64,000 bases of DNA from Arsenicicoccus bolidensis DSM 15745. GTDB taxonomy: Bacteria > Actinomycetota > Actinomycetes > Actinomycetales > Dermatophilaceae. Within the stretch, counting starts at the first letter, position 1. Each line of letters starts with the position of its first letter. The notes beneath the pieces were generated by a model. That model saw only the letters and a list, made by a program, of their open reading frames with translations, ran no database searches and was not told where the DNA came from. Location: positions 1 through 64,000 of the forward strand of contig NZ_AUFG01000018.1 of NCBI RefSeq assembly GCF_000426385.1, in the 5' to 3' direction. The position numbers and the translations under genes are program-made. Positions 36,423-45,455 of the stretch are shown in pieces.

Positions 36423-37296
36423 GCTCAGCATCGACCTCGACACGATCACCGCGATCGACGTGCACGTCCACGTCGAGTCCGACGGGCACGGTTGCCTGTC
36501 GCTCGACCAGGAGCTGATGGACGCCTCGGCGGCGTACTTCCGCTCGTCGGACAACCGCACCCCCACGGTCGAGTTCCTCGCCGACCGCTATCGCGAGCAC
36601 GCCATGGCCGCCGTGGTGTTCACCGTCGACGCCACGACCAACCTCGGCCACCCGGGGATCTCGAGCGTGGAGCTCTGCGACCGCGCCGCGCATCACCCCG
36701 ACGTGCTCATCCCCTTCGGCTCGGTCGACCCGCTCCAGGGCGCGGCCGCCGTGGACCTCGCGCGACGGCTGGTCCGCGAGCACGGGGCGCGGGGCTTCAA
36801 GTTCCACCCGTCGCTGCAGGGCTTCTCCCCCGACCACGAGGCGTTCTACCCCTTGTGGGAGGCCATCGAGGAGCTCGGCGTGCCCGCGCTGTTCCACACC
36901 GGGCAGAACGGCATCGGCGCCGGGCTGCCCGGCGGCCGCGGCATCAAGCTGCGCTACTCCAACCCGATCCTGCTCGACGACGTCGCCGCGGACTTCCCTG
37001 CGCTGCAGGTGATCCTGGCGCACCCGTCCGTGCCCTGGCAGGCCGAGGCGATCTCGATGGCCACCCACAAGGCCAACGTCCACATCGACCTGTCGGGCTG
37101 GTCGCCGCGCTACTTCCCGCCCGAGCTGGTCAAGGCGGCCGGCGGCATGCTGCGCCGCAAGGTGCTGTTCGGCAGCGACTACCCCCTGATCTCGCCCGAG
37201 CGGTGGATCGCCGACGCCGAGCAGCTCGGCCTCAAGCCGGAGGTCATGCCAGGGATCCTCAAGGACAACGCCGCCCGGCTGCTCGGTCTGCGCTGA
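36415..37296 (+). CDS. Amidohydrolase family protein (CouO-like candidate)
   Basis: A 293-residue metal-dependent TIM-barrel hydrolase (amidohydrolase_2). Metal ligands: His17-x-His19 (DVHVHVES), the His of FKFHPSLQGF, the His of LFHTGQN or ILAHPS, and the Asp of FGSDYPL. The same superfamily includes the enzyme that hydrolytically removes acetyl-CoA from aryl-3-oxopropanoyl-CoA in actinobacterial p-coumarate degradation; placement between ligase and acyl-CoA dehydrogenase supports that role but a decarboxylase is possible. Confidence 0.8.
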   Translation: MTELSIDLDTITAIDVHVHVESDGHGCLSLDQELMDASAAYFRSSDNRTPTVEFLADRYREHAMAAVVFTVDATTNLGHPGISSVELCDRAAHHPDVLIPFGSVDPLQGAAAVDLARRLVREHGARGFKFHPSLQGFSPDHEAFYPLWEAIEELGVPALFHTGQNGIGAGLPGGRGIKLRYSNPILLDDVAADFPALQVILAHPSVPWQAEAISMATHKANVHIDLSGWSPRYFPPELVKAAGGMLRRKVLFGSDYPLISPERWIADAEQLGLKPEVMPGILKDNAARLLGLR

Positions 37297-37345
37297 CCCG
37301 GCGACCCCGCTTCCGTCATACCGCCGATCCCCCTGGAGGACAACG

Positions 37346-38488
37346 ATGTTCCGGTTGGACGAGGACCACGAGGAGCTGCGGGCCCTGGCCCGCGAGATCG
37401 CGACCGAGCAGGTCGCGCCGCACGCCGCAGCGGTGGACGCCGAGGGGCGCTTCCCCCGCGAGTCGGTCGAGGCGCTCACGCGAGCAGGGCTGCACGCCAT
37501 CGGGATTCCCGAGCAGTATGGCGGTCAGGGTGCGAGCCTGCTCGGGTCCGCGGTCGTGGCCGAGGAGATCGCCCGGGCGTGCACCACGACCCAGCAGGTC
37601 ATCGGGGGCAACGAGCTGTTCACCTGGCCGCTGCTGCTCGGCGGGTCCGAGGAGGTCAAGCAGCGCTACCTGACGCGGATCGCCGCGGGCGAGTGCCTCG
37701 GGGCGTTCGCGCTGTCCGAGCCCGAGGCCGGCAGCGACGTCGCCGCGATGACGACGCGGGCCCGGCGCGAGGGCGACCACTACGTCCTCAAGGGCACCAA
37801 GCGCTGGATCACCAACGCGGGCGAGGCGGGGCTCTACGTCGTCTTCGCGGTCACCGACCCGCAGGCGGGGGCGCGCGGCATCTCGGCCTTCGTCCTGGAG
37901 GCCACGGACGAGGGCATCGAGCTCGGTGGCCTGGAGCGCAAGATGGGGCTCAAGGGCTCCCCCACCCGCGAGGTCGTGATGCGCGACGTCCGCATCCCCG
38001 CCGACCGGATCGTCGGCGAGGAGGGGCAGGGGCTGCGGCTGGCCCTCGGGACGCTGGACCGCACCCGCGCGATCGTCGCCGCGCAGGCCGTCGGCGTGGC
38101 CCAGGGCGCGCTCGACGTGGCCGTCCGCTACGCCCGCGAGCGCCGCCAGTTCGGTCGACCGATCGGCGAGTTCCAAGGCGTGGCCTTCATGCTCGCCGAC
38201 ATGGAGATGCGGCTGCGCGCCGCGCGCCTGCTGACCTACGCCGCCGCGGAGGAGGCCGAGGCCGCCGGCCCCGACATGAGCGTCGCGGGCGCCACCGCCA
38301 AGTGCTTCGCCTCGGACGCGGCCATGGCCATCACCGTCGACGCGGTCCAGGTGCTGGGCGGGGCGGGCTACACCGCGGACTTCCCCGTCGAGCGGATGAT
38401 GCGCGACGCCAAGATCACCCAGATCTACGAGGGGACCAACCAGATCCAGCGGATCGTCGTCTCGCGGGCGCTCCTCGGCGCCCGGTGA
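37346..38488 (+). CDS. Acyl-CoA dehydrogenase
   Basis: A 380-residue FAD-dependent acyl-CoA dehydrogenase: ALSEPEAGSDVAAMTTRA for FAD/substrate binding, KRWITNAG, and the C-terminal QIYEGTNQIQR carrying the catalytic Glu. In hydroxycinnamate clusters such an enzyme (CouT-type) desaturates dihydro-hydroxycinnamoyl-CoA. GGAGGAC precedes the ATG. It is 49 bases after the amidohydrolase, likely the same transcript. Confidence 0.9.
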   Translation: MFRLDEDHEELRALAREIATEQVAPHAAAVDAEGRFPRESVEALTRAGLHAIGIPEQYGGQGASLLGSAVVAEEIARACTTTQQVIGGNELFTWPLLLGGSEEVKQRYLTRIAAGECLGAFALSEPEAGSDVAAMTTRARREGDHYVLKGTKRWITNAGEAGLYVVFAVTDPQAGARGISAFVLEATDEGIELGGLERKMGLKGSPTREVVMRDVRIPADRIVGEEGQGLRLALGTLDRTRAIVAAQAVGVAQGALDVAVRYARERRQFGRPIGEFQGVAFMLADMEMRLRAARLLTYAAAEEAEAAGPDMSVAGATAKCFASDAAMAITVDAVQVLGGAGYTADFPVERMMRDAKITQIYEGTNQIQRIVVSRALLGAR

Positions 38489-38522
38489 CAGACTGCACCC
38501 ACGACCAGCAAGGAGGCTCGTC

Positions 38523-39713
38523 ATGACCGTCAGCACCACGCCCGTCGCGATCGTCGGGGCAGGACCCGCCGGGCTCATGCTCTCCCACCTGCTCGCCCAG
38601 CGCGGGATCGAGTCCGTGGCGATCGACACCCGCACCCGCCAGGACATCGAGACCACCCACCGTGCGGGGATCCTCGAGGCGGACAGCGCGCGGATGCTCC
38701 TCGACGGGGTCTCCGACCGGATCCTGCGCGACGGCTACGAGCACGAAGGGGTCGAGCTGCGGCTGCACGGCCAGGGGCACCGCATCGACTTCCAGGAGCT
38801 CGTGGGCGCCTCGGTCTGGCTCTATCCGCAGACGGACGTCTTCATCGACCTCGCGGACGCTCGGGAGCGCGACGGCGGGGACGTGCGCTTCGGGGTCACC
38901 GAGGTGGAGGTCGACGGCGTCGAGACGGACTGTCCCACGGTGCGCTTCACGGACGCAAGCGGTGAGCGTCACGAGCTGCGGGCGACCTATGTCGTCGGGG
39001 CAGACGGGTCGCGCAGCGAGTGCCGACGGCTGGTGCCCGAGACCCGCCGACGCGTCTACGGCAAGGAGTACCCCTTCGCGTGGTTCGGGATCCTGTGCGA
39101 GGCGCCGATGAGCGCCCCCGAGCTCATCTATGCCCAGTCCGGCCGCGGCTTCGCCCTGATCAGCCAGCGCACCGACAGCATCCAGCGCATGTACCTCCAG
39201 TGCGAGCCCGACGAGGACGTGCACGCCTGGAGCGAGGACCAGATCTGGTCGGAGCTGCAGGCGCGCGTCGCCGGGGACGGCTTCGAGCTCAGGACCGGCC
39301 CGATCTTCGAGCGGGCCCGCCTCAACTTCCGCTCCTTCGTGCAGGAGCCGATGAGCCACGGCCGGCTCGTGCTGGCCGGGGACGCCGCGCACACCGTGCC
39401 GCCCACCGGCGCCAAGGGCCTCAACCTCGCCCTGGCCGACGTCAAGGTGCTGGCGGAGGTGCTCGAGCAGGCCCTCCACACCCAGGACGTCGGGGTGCTC
39501 GAGACCTACGGCCCGCGGGCCCTCGCGCGCGTATGGCGCTCGCAGAACTTCTCCTACTGGATGACCCAGATGCTGCACACGCCGCCCGGTGCGGACGCCT
39601 TCGACGTGCGCCGCCAGATGGGCGAGCTCGAGACCGTGACCTCGACCAAGCAGGGCCGCGCCTACGTCGCCGAGTGCTACACCGGCTGGCCCAACCACCC
39701 CATCGGAGGATGA
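38523..39713 (+). CDS. pobA: 4-hydroxybenzoate 3-monooxygenase
   Basis: A 396-residue single-component flavoprotein hydroxylase converting 4-hydroxybenzoate to protocatechuate with NAD(P)H and oxygen. FAD motif GAGPAGLMLSHLLAQRG near 11-27, the DG fingerprint VVGADGSRSECRR, and the second FAD motif LAGDAAHTVPPTGAKGLNLA. The RAGILE segment (HRAGILEADS) and the QTDVFIDL segment are characteristic of PobA. It would receive the aromatic acid released by the upstream enzymes. No protocatechuate dioxygenase is in the window. Confidence 0.9.
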   Translation: MTVSTTPVAIVGAGPAGLMLSHLLAQRGIESVAIDTRTRQDIETTHRAGILEADSARMLLDGVSDRILRDGYEHEGVELRLHGQGHRIDFQELVGASVWLYPQTDVFIDLADARERDGGDVRFGVTEVEVDGVETDCPTVRFTDASGERHELRATYVVGADGSRSECRRLVPETRRRVYGKEYPFAWFGILCEAPMSAPELIYAQSGRGFALISQRTDSIQRMYLQCEPDEDVHAWSEDQIWSELQARVAGDGFELRTGPIFERARLNFRSFVQEPMSHGRLVLAGDAAHTVPPTGAKGLNLALADVKVLAEVLEQALHTQDVGVLETYGPRALARVWRSQNFSYWMTQMLHTPPGADAFDVRRQMGELETVTSTKQGRAYVAECYTGWPNHPIGG

Positions 39714-39720
39714 AAGGACG

Positions 39721-41178
39721 ATGACGAGCGCGACGACGCCCTGGGAGGGCAAGGTCTGGTCCGGCGGCTGGGTCGACGGCTCCGGCCGACCCGCCGACGT
39801 GACCGACAAGGCGACCGGCGAGACCCTCGGGCAGGTCGGGACCGCCACCACCGAGGACCTCGACCGTGCCGTCGAGCAGGCCCGGGACGCCCAGCGCGAG
39901 TGGGCGGCGCAGCCCTATCCCGCGCGAGCCGCCGTGATGCACAAGGCCGCTCAGCTCCTCGAGGCGGCGCCGGACCGGCTCGCGCCGTGGCTGGTGCGCG
40001 AGGCGGGGTCGGGTCAGGGCAAGGCGGCCTTCGAGGTCGGGCTCGTCGTCGCCGAGCTCCAGGAGGCCGCCGCGACGGCCGCGGCGCCCTACGGCGAGGT
40101 GCTGCGCTCGGCCAAGCCCCGCCTGTCGATCGCGCGCTACGTCCCCTACGGCGTCGTCGGGGTCGTGTCACCGTTCAACTTCCCGGCGATCCTGTCGATG
40201 CGCTCGGTCGCGCCCGCCCTGGCCCTCGGCAACGCCGTGGTCCTCAAGCCCGACCCGCGCACCACGGTCGCGGGCGGTATGGCGCTCGCCCAGCTCTTCG
40301 CCGACGCCGGTCTCCCGGCGGGCGTGCTGCACGTGCTGCCCGGCGGTGGCGACCTCGGGGAGGCCCTCGTGGCGCACCCGGACGTGCCGTGCCTGTCGTT
40401 CACCGGCTCCACGGCCGTGGGCCGCCGGATCGGCGCGACCGCGGGCGGCCTGCTCAAGCAGGTGCACCTCGAGCTGGGCGGCAACAACGCCCTGCTGGTG
40501 CTGCCCGACGCCGACGTCGAGGCCGCCGCCTCGGCCGGCGCGTGGGGGTCCTTCCTGCACCAGGGCCAGATCTGCATGACGACCGGGCGGCACCTCGTGC
40601 CCGCGTCCCTGGCCGAGGACTACGCCCGGGCCCTCGCCACCCGCGCCGAGCGGCTGACCGTCGGCGACCCGACCGACCCGGCCAACGCGCTGGGGCCGAT
40701 CATCGACGAGCGCCAGCGCGACCGCGTGCACGACGTGGTCACGCGCGCCGTCGACGCCGGCGCGCGGCTGGACGCCGGCGGCACCTACGACGGGCTCTTC
40801 TACCGCCCCACCGTCCTGTCGGGGGTGGCGGCGCAGAGCCCGGCTTTCACCGACGAGATCTTCGGCCCGGTCGCCCCGATCACGACCTACGAGTCCGTGC
40901 ACGAGGCGATCGACCTGATCAACGCCAGCGAGTACGGCCTGTCGGTGGGCGTCCTCACGGGTGACGCGCTGGCGGCATACGAGCTCTCCGACCGCATCGA
41001 GACCGGCATGCTGCACATCAACGACCAGACCGTCGACGACGAGGCGGTGATCCCCTTCGGCGGGGTCAAGGCCTCCGGCAGCGGCGGCCACTTCGGCGGC
41101 GCCCGGGCCAACCTCGAGACCTTCTGCCACCTGCAGTGGGTGACCCTGCAGAGCCGGATCGCGACCTACCCCTTCTGA
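39721..41178 (+). CDS. Aromatic aldehyde dehydrogenase (benzaldehyde/vanillin type)
   Basis: A 485-residue NAD(P)-dependent aldehyde dehydrogenase. Catalytic Cys is in GQICMTTGRH, the general-base Glu in HLELGGNNAL, the coenzyme loop in FTGSTAVGRRIG, and the late EIFGPVAPI is present. The VSPFNFPAILSMRSVAPALA segment resembles the benzaldehyde/vanillin dehydrogenase branch. It begins 7 bases after pobA. An aldehyde-producing (retro-aldol) route would make it the step to 4-hydroxybenzoate; in a deacetylating route it may serve other aldehydes. Confidence 0.87.
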   Translation: MTSATTPWEGKVWSGGWVDGSGRPADVTDKATGETLGQVGTATTEDLDRAVEQARDAQREWAAQPYPARAAVMHKAAQLLEAAPDRLAPWLVREAGSGQGKAAFEVGLVVAELQEAAATAAAPYGEVLRSAKPRLSIARYVPYGVVGVVSPFNFPAILSMRSVAPALALGNAVVLKPDPRTTVAGGMALAQLFADAGLPAGVLHVLPGGGDLGEALVAHPDVPCLSFTGSTAVGRRIGATAGGLLKQVHLELGGNNALLVLPDADVEAAASAGAWGSFLHQGQICMTTGRHLVPASLAEDYARALATRAERLTVGDPTDPANALGPIIDERQRDRVHDVVTRAVDAGARLDAGGTYDGLFYRPTVLSGVAAQSPAFTDEIFGPVAPITTYESVHEAIDLINASEYGLSVGVLTGDALAAYELSDRIETGMLHINDQTVDDEAVIPFGGVKASGSGGHFGGARANLETFCHLQWVTLQSRIATYPF

Positions 41179-41310
41179 CCGCGCTGGACGTGGTGGATCC
41201 GGCTGCGGCGCGCGCCACCCCCGCGCTCCCAGCGCGCACCCTGCACACCGGGTCGCCGCGCGGGCCCTGCTCGGCAGCAGCGAGCCCCGGCCTGCCGCTC
41301 AGCCCGCCGC

Positions 41311-42645
41311 TCAGCCGCTGCGCCATCGGCCGAGCACCGTGCGGCGGTCGGAGTCGCGCAGCAGTCGGCGAGCCACCTCGGGGTCGGCCACCTCGGGGTG
41401 GGGCGGGTCCAGCGCTGCGTCCACGGCGATCAGCTCGGGCGAGTGCTCGCGCACCAGAGCGTCGGTCACGAGGTAGCCATGCCGCTCGAGCACCATCTGC
41501 TCCCCCGGCGTGAACGCGTCGAGGTCGGTGCGGATCGCGTTGACGAGCTCGACCACGTCGGGTGGATAGCCCACGACCTCGTCCAGCGCCCAGGTGGCGC
41601 CGGCGAGCTCGCCCGCGCTCATCGAGGAGTGCAGCCACCGCAGCCGCACCGAGGTGCCCCCGTCCGACGCGATGGACATGGTGCGCAGCATCTGGCCGAG
41701 CGGGGTGCGGGTCGTGCGGGCGCGGAAGACGCCGCCGCCGTCCGAGACGAGGACGGCGGCGTGGTCCTTCCACACCGGCTCGAGCCCGAGGTTGTCGTAG
41801 ACGCCGCCGTCGGACAGCGGGATGCTGCGGCGGATCGCGTCGCGGGTCTCGGCCGCCTCGCGCCCCGCCACCCCGCCGCGCAGGTCGAGCCCGCGACCGT
41901 CGAGGCGCCACGGCCCGAAGACGGGCGGGAACGCGCAGGACGTCGCCACCACGTCCGCCACCCGCAGCCAGGGCGGAGGCGGGCCGAAGCCGAGGCGGTA
42001 GTCGCCCATCCAGCCCGCCGGGCGCACCGCGGTGGGGTCGTAGAACCGCCAGTCCACGCCGTAGGCCACGTCGGTCGCCCCCGTCACCGTCGAGGCGCCG
42101 ACGACCCCCAGGTCACGCAGCGGCGTTGCCCACCAGTCGATCTCGCGCGCGAACCCGTCGGCCATGGCGCGCACGGCCCCGTCCTGGACCAGCCACCGGT
42201 CGGGCCGCAGCCGACTCAGCAGCGCGGGCGTGCGCACGTTGGTCGAGGCCAGCCGGCGCGCCGGTCCGGCCACCAGCTCCTCGAAGCCCTCGATGCGCGT
42301 GGCCCCGCCATCCCCGCCGGCCCCGCTCGGCCACCCGAGCCGCGGGTCGCACAGCAGGTTGGCGATGATCGAGCCCCCGGACACCCCGGACACGGTGCGA
42401 AGGCGCCCGAGGATGCCCAGCTCGTCCAGCCGCCGCGTCGACCCGAGGTGGAACATCGCAGCCCGGAAGCCGCCGCCCGACAGGCACAGGCCCGTGCCGT
42501 GACGGTCGGCCCAGGGCACCTCGACGGGCTTGCCGAGGTCGATGCCCGGCCGCTGGTGCTTGCCCGCGTCGAGCTGGTCGGAGGCGGCGCGACCGGCCTG
42601 CGGTGGCGGGTCGAGGGGCGTGCGCCACGAGGAGGATTCGTTCAC
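41311..42645 (-). CDS. Patatin-like phospholipase
   Basis: A 444-residue lipid acyl hydrolase: glycine-rich oxyanion loop LCLSGGGFRAAMFHLG at about 53-68, nucleophile GVSGGS, and the catalytic Asp in SDGGVYDNLG, giving the Ser-Asp dyad. No signal peptide is seen, so it acts inside the cell or is exported by another route. It is convergent with the aromatic operon. Substrate unknown. Confidence 0.87.
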   Translation of the reverse strand: MNESSSWRTPLDPPPQAGRAASDQLDAGKHQRPGIDLGKPVEVPWADRHGTGLCLSGGGFRAAMFHLGSTRRLDELGILGRLRTVSGVSGGSIIANLLCDPRLGWPSGAGGDGGATRIEGFEELVAGPARRLASTNVRTPALLSRLRPDRWLVQDGAVRAMADGFAREIDWWATPLRDLGVVGASTVTGATDVAYGVDWRFYDPTAVRPAGWMGDYRLGFGPPPPWLRVADVVATSCAFPPVFGPWRLDGRGLDLRGGVAGREAAETRDAIRRSIPLSDGGVYDNLGLEPVWKDHAAVLVSDGGGVFRARTTRTPLGQMLRTMSIASDGGTSVRLRWLHSSMSAGELAGATWALDEVVGYPPDVVELVNAIRTDLDAFTPGEQMVLERHGYLVTDALVREHSPELIAVDAALDPPHPEVADPEVARRLLRDSDRRTVLGRWRSG

Positions 42646-42728
42646 GGGCCCACCCCATCACAGACCACCGACAGACCGTGCCAGGCGCCGCCCTCGCGGC
42701 CACGGTCGAGCGGACGCTACCGCTCCCC

Positions 42729-43514
42729 TCACCGCCGGCGGGCGGTCACCAGGACGTATGGCGTGCTCCACCGCACGGCGCCGTCACCGTCGAGGTGCTC
42801 GGTGAAGGCGTCGACGAAGCGACCCCGCAGGGCGGCCCGCTCGGCGGGCGTCAGCCCCTCCACGACGGCCACGTGCAGCGGCGACACGTGCAGGACCCAG
42901 TCCGCCGCACCCCGCGCTGACGCGAACTCCCAGTCGTGGCGCCGGTGCTCGACCCGGACGTCGTCGAAGAAGGGGGCCAGCCGAGACTCGGCGACCTGCT
43001 CGTCCGCCCAGGCGAACGGCATACGGTCCGGGGAGCACACCGACACGTAGGGGGCCAGGGGGCGGCCGAAGGGGTCGTCCGGCCACCGCTCCCAGGCGGT
43101 GTAGGCGAACAGCCCGCCGGAGCGGAGCATCTGCGCGATGGCGGCCGTGCAGGCCGCGGTGTCGGGCACGAAGGCGTGGCCGGCGCACGACGCGACCACG
43201 TCGGCGGGCCCCCGTGACGTGGCGCGGTCGGCCGTCTCCGGGTCCGCGAGATCCCCTGCCACCCAGTCGATCTGGTGGCCGGCGCGATCCGCGCGATCCG
43301 CGGCGAGCGCCAGCAGCTCGGGCGTCAGGTCGACGCCGGTGACGGTGGCACCGCGGGCCGCCGCCTGCAGGGCGACGTTGCCCACCCCGCAGGCGGCGTC
43401 CACGAGACGCGTGGCGGTCAGCCCACCGACCGCACGTTCGCACGCATCCAGCAGCGCCGCCCCCATCGGCAGCAGCCGCTCCCCCACCTGCGTGTAGTCG
43501 CCTCGTGCCCACAT
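42729..43514 (-). CDS. Class I SAM-dependent methyltransferase
   Basis: A 261-residue methyltransferase with motif I VDAACGVGNVALQAAARGA, the acidic VTGVDLTPELL and motif IV-like DVVASCAGHAF. The substrate is unknown. A Fur-family 7-1-7 palindrome lies 22-36 bases before its start, so it may belong to a metal-responsive regulon. It follows the sirtuin gene on the same strand with a 33-base gap. Confidence 0.83.
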   Translation of the reverse strand: MWARGDYTQVGERLLPMGAALLDACERAVGGLTATRLVDAACGVGNVALQAAARGATVTGVDLTPELLALAADRADRAGHQIDWVAGDLADPETADRATSRGPADVVASCAGHAFVPDTAACTAAIAQMLRSGGLFAYTAWERWPDDPFGRPLAPYVSVCSPDRMPFAWADEQVAESRLAPFFDDVRVEHRRHDWEFASARGAADWVLHVSPLHVAVVEGLTPAERAALRGRFVDAFTEHLDGDGAVRWSTPYVLVTARRR

Positions 43515-43535
43515 GCGGACGACCCTAGGCCATAT

Positions 43536-43550
43536 TGATAATAATTCTCA
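43536..43550 (-). promoter_or_regulatory. Fur-family (Fur/Zur) box upstream of the methyltransferase
   Basis: TGAGAAT-T-ATTATCA on the minus strand (TGATAATAATTCTCA on the plus strand) is a 7-1-7 inverted repeat with one mismatch, matching the Fur/Zur-family pattern TGATAATnATTATCA. It is an isolated AT-rich island in very GC-rich DNA. It overlaps the last codon of the sirtuin gene and would cover the methyltransferase promoter. Confidence 0.55.
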
Positions 43551-44429
43551 AACGAGCCCGAGCGGCAGGCCCGTCGCATACTCCCCGTCGACCACCGGAC
43601 CGAGGTCGTCCTCGATCCCCAGACGGCGGGCGAGCCCGGTGAGCGAGGGCCCCAGCGGCGCGTCCAGCTGCCAGGTCGCCTGGTCGTCGCCACGGGTGCG
43701 ACCCCGGGTGATGATGCCGACGGGCAGCCCGAGCGCGTCCGCCCGCCGCACGAACCGGTAGCCGCTCATCACCTGCAGGCTCGACCCGAGCACGAGCAGC
43801 GCCGAGGCGGCCTCGACCCGGCGATAGGCCTCCTCGACCCGCTCCCGCGGCACGGACTCGCCGAAGAAGACGACGTCGGGCTTGAGCGCGTCCGACCCGC
43901 ACACGACGCAGTGGGCCAGGTGGAACCGCTGGACGACGTCGTCGGGCAGGGCGATGTCCCCGTCCGGACGCACCTCGTCGCTGTGGACCTGGAAGTCGGG
44001 GTTGGCCTCGGCGAGGCGGCGCTGCACCTCCCCGCGGGAGGTGCGGTCCTCGCAGGTCAGGCAGCGCACGACCGTGAGGGTGCCGTGCAGCTCGATCACG
44101 TCCCGGGTGCCCGCCTGCTGGTGCAGCCCGTCGACGTTCTGGGTGATCACGCCGTCCACCAGACCGGCCCGCTGCAGCGCGGCCAGCGCCCGGTGGCCGG
44201 CATTGGGGCTGGCGGCGGTGAACCGCTCCCAGCCGACATAGGCCCGCGCCCAGTAGCGGCGCCGCGCCTCGGGACCGCTCAGCAGCTCGGAGTACTGCAT
44301 CGGCTGGACCCGCCGACGACCGTCGGGCCCGCGATAGTCCGGGATCCCCGACTCGGTGCTCATCCCGGCACCCGTGAGCGCGACGACCCCGCCGTCGTGG
44401 ACGAGCCGGGCGAGCTGGTCGAGGATCAT
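43548..44429 (-). CDS. Sir2-family NAD-dependent protein deacylase
   Basis: A 293-residue sirtuin: NAD-binding GAGMSTESGIPDYRG near 20-34, TQNVDGLHQQAG, the catalytic His in IELHGTL, and four zinc-binding Cys as two pairs (CLTC and CVVC). It removes acyl groups from lysines using NAD. The ATG at 44429 was chosen as GGTGGG lies about 9 bases upstream; a GTG three codons earlier is possible. It is divergent from the LysR gene. Confidence 0.9.
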   Translation of the reverse strand: MILDQLARLVHDGGVVALTGAGMSTESGIPDYRGPDGRRRVQPMQYSELLSGPEARRRYWARAYVGWERFTAASPNAGHRALAALQRAGLVDGVITQNVDGLHQQAGTRDVIELHGTLTVVRCLTCEDRTSRGEVQRRLAEANPDFQVHSDEVRPDGDIALPDDVVQRFHLAHCVVCGSDALKPDVVFFGESVPRERVEEAYRRVEAASALLVLGSSLQVMSGYRFVRRADALGLPVGIITRGRTRGDDQATWQLDAPLGPSLTGLARRLGIEDDLGPVVDGEYATGLPLGLV

Positions 44430-44505
44430 GGACTGCACCCACCAAGTATGACGTCCGGCCCCGCCGCACGAGCCATAGGCGAAGCCGCACCAACCTCGAC
44501 ATTCA

Positions 44506-44520
44506 ATAACATCAGGTTAT
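44506..44520. promoter_or_regulatory. LysR-type T-N11-A dyad
   Basis: ATAAC-ATCAG-GTTAT is a perfect 5-bp inverted repeat with a 5-base spacer, of T-N11-A form, just 11 bases before the LysR gene start and next to a TATAGGAT-like -10. It is placed for autorepression. Confidence 0.5.
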
Positions 44521-44531
44521 AGGATGAGCCC

Positions 44532-45449
44532 ATGATCGACGCCGCTGGACTCCGTGTCATGAAGGCCATCGCCGACGAGGGCAGCTTCACCGGGGCCGCT
44601 GCCGCGCTCGGCTACACCCAGCCCGCCATCTCGCAGATGGTGCGGCGCCTCGAGCAGCGCACCGGCACCGTCCTGATCGACCGTGTGGGCCGACAGGTGC
44701 GCCTGACCGAGGCCGGGCAGGTGCTCGCGCGCCACGCCGGAGGCGTCCTGGCCGCGCTCGACGCCGCCGAGGAGGAGGTCGCCGCCATCGCCGGGCTGCG
44801 CGCCGGCCGGGTGCGGATCATGTCCTTCCCGTCCGCGACCGCGACGATCGTGCCGCCCGCCCTCGCGGCCCTGCACCGCCAGCACCCCGACCTGACGGTG
44901 ACCTTCAGCGAGAACGAGCCCCCCGAGGCCATCGCCGCCCTGCGCGAGGGCGAGTGCGACCTGGTCGTCGGCTTCTCCTACGAGAGCGGCTCGACGCCGA
45001 CCGACGAGACCGACCTCGACCTGCTCGTCACCACTCCCCTGCTCGTCGACGAGGTGCGCCTGGCCCTGCCGGTCGACCACCCGCTGGCCGCGCACGAGAC
45101 CGTGAGCATGGCCGACCTCGCCACCGAGGCCTGGGTCGCGGGCTGCCCCCGGTGCCGCGTCCACATGGTCGGGCTGGCAGCGGACTCGGGCTTCGTGCCC
45201 AACCTGGCCTTCGAGACCGAGGACTATGTCGCCCAGCTCGGCCTGGTGGGTGCCGGCCTCGGCGTCGCCCTCATCCCCGACCTGATGCTGCGCCGAGCGG
45301 TCAACCCGCACACCGCGATCCGCGACATCACGCCGTGGTCGCGACGCCACATCGTGGCCGTCACCACCCCCGACCTGCAGAAGGTCCCCGCCGTGCAGGC
45401 CACCATCGACGCCCTCAAGACCAGCGCGTGCGAGTTCAAGCAGTCCTGA
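44532..45449 (+). CDS. LysR-family transcriptional regulator
   Basis: A 305-residue LysR protein: N-terminal winged helix (IADEGSFTGAAAALGYTQPA, then ISQMVRRLEQRTG) and a periplasmic-binding-like effector domain from about 90. CPRCR near 210 gives two close Cys residues, unusual and possibly redox- or metal-related. It is divergent from the sirtuin gene, its most likely partner target besides itself. Confidence 0.87.
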   Translation: MIDAAGLRVMKAIADEGSFTGAAAALGYTQPAISQMVRRLEQRTGTVLIDRVGRQVRLTEAGQVLARHAGGVLAALDAAEEEVAAIAGLRAGRVRIMSFPSATATIVPPALAALHRQHPDLTVTFSENEPPEAIAALREGECDLVVGFSYESGSTPTDETDLDLLVTTPLLVDEVRLALPVDHPLAAHETVSMADLATEAWVAGCPRCRVHMVGLAADSGFVPNLAFETEDYVAQLGLVGAGLGVALIPDLMLRRAVNPHTAIRDITPWSRRHIVAVTTPDLQKVPAVQATIDALKTSACEFKQS

Positions 45450-45455
45450 CCCAGG

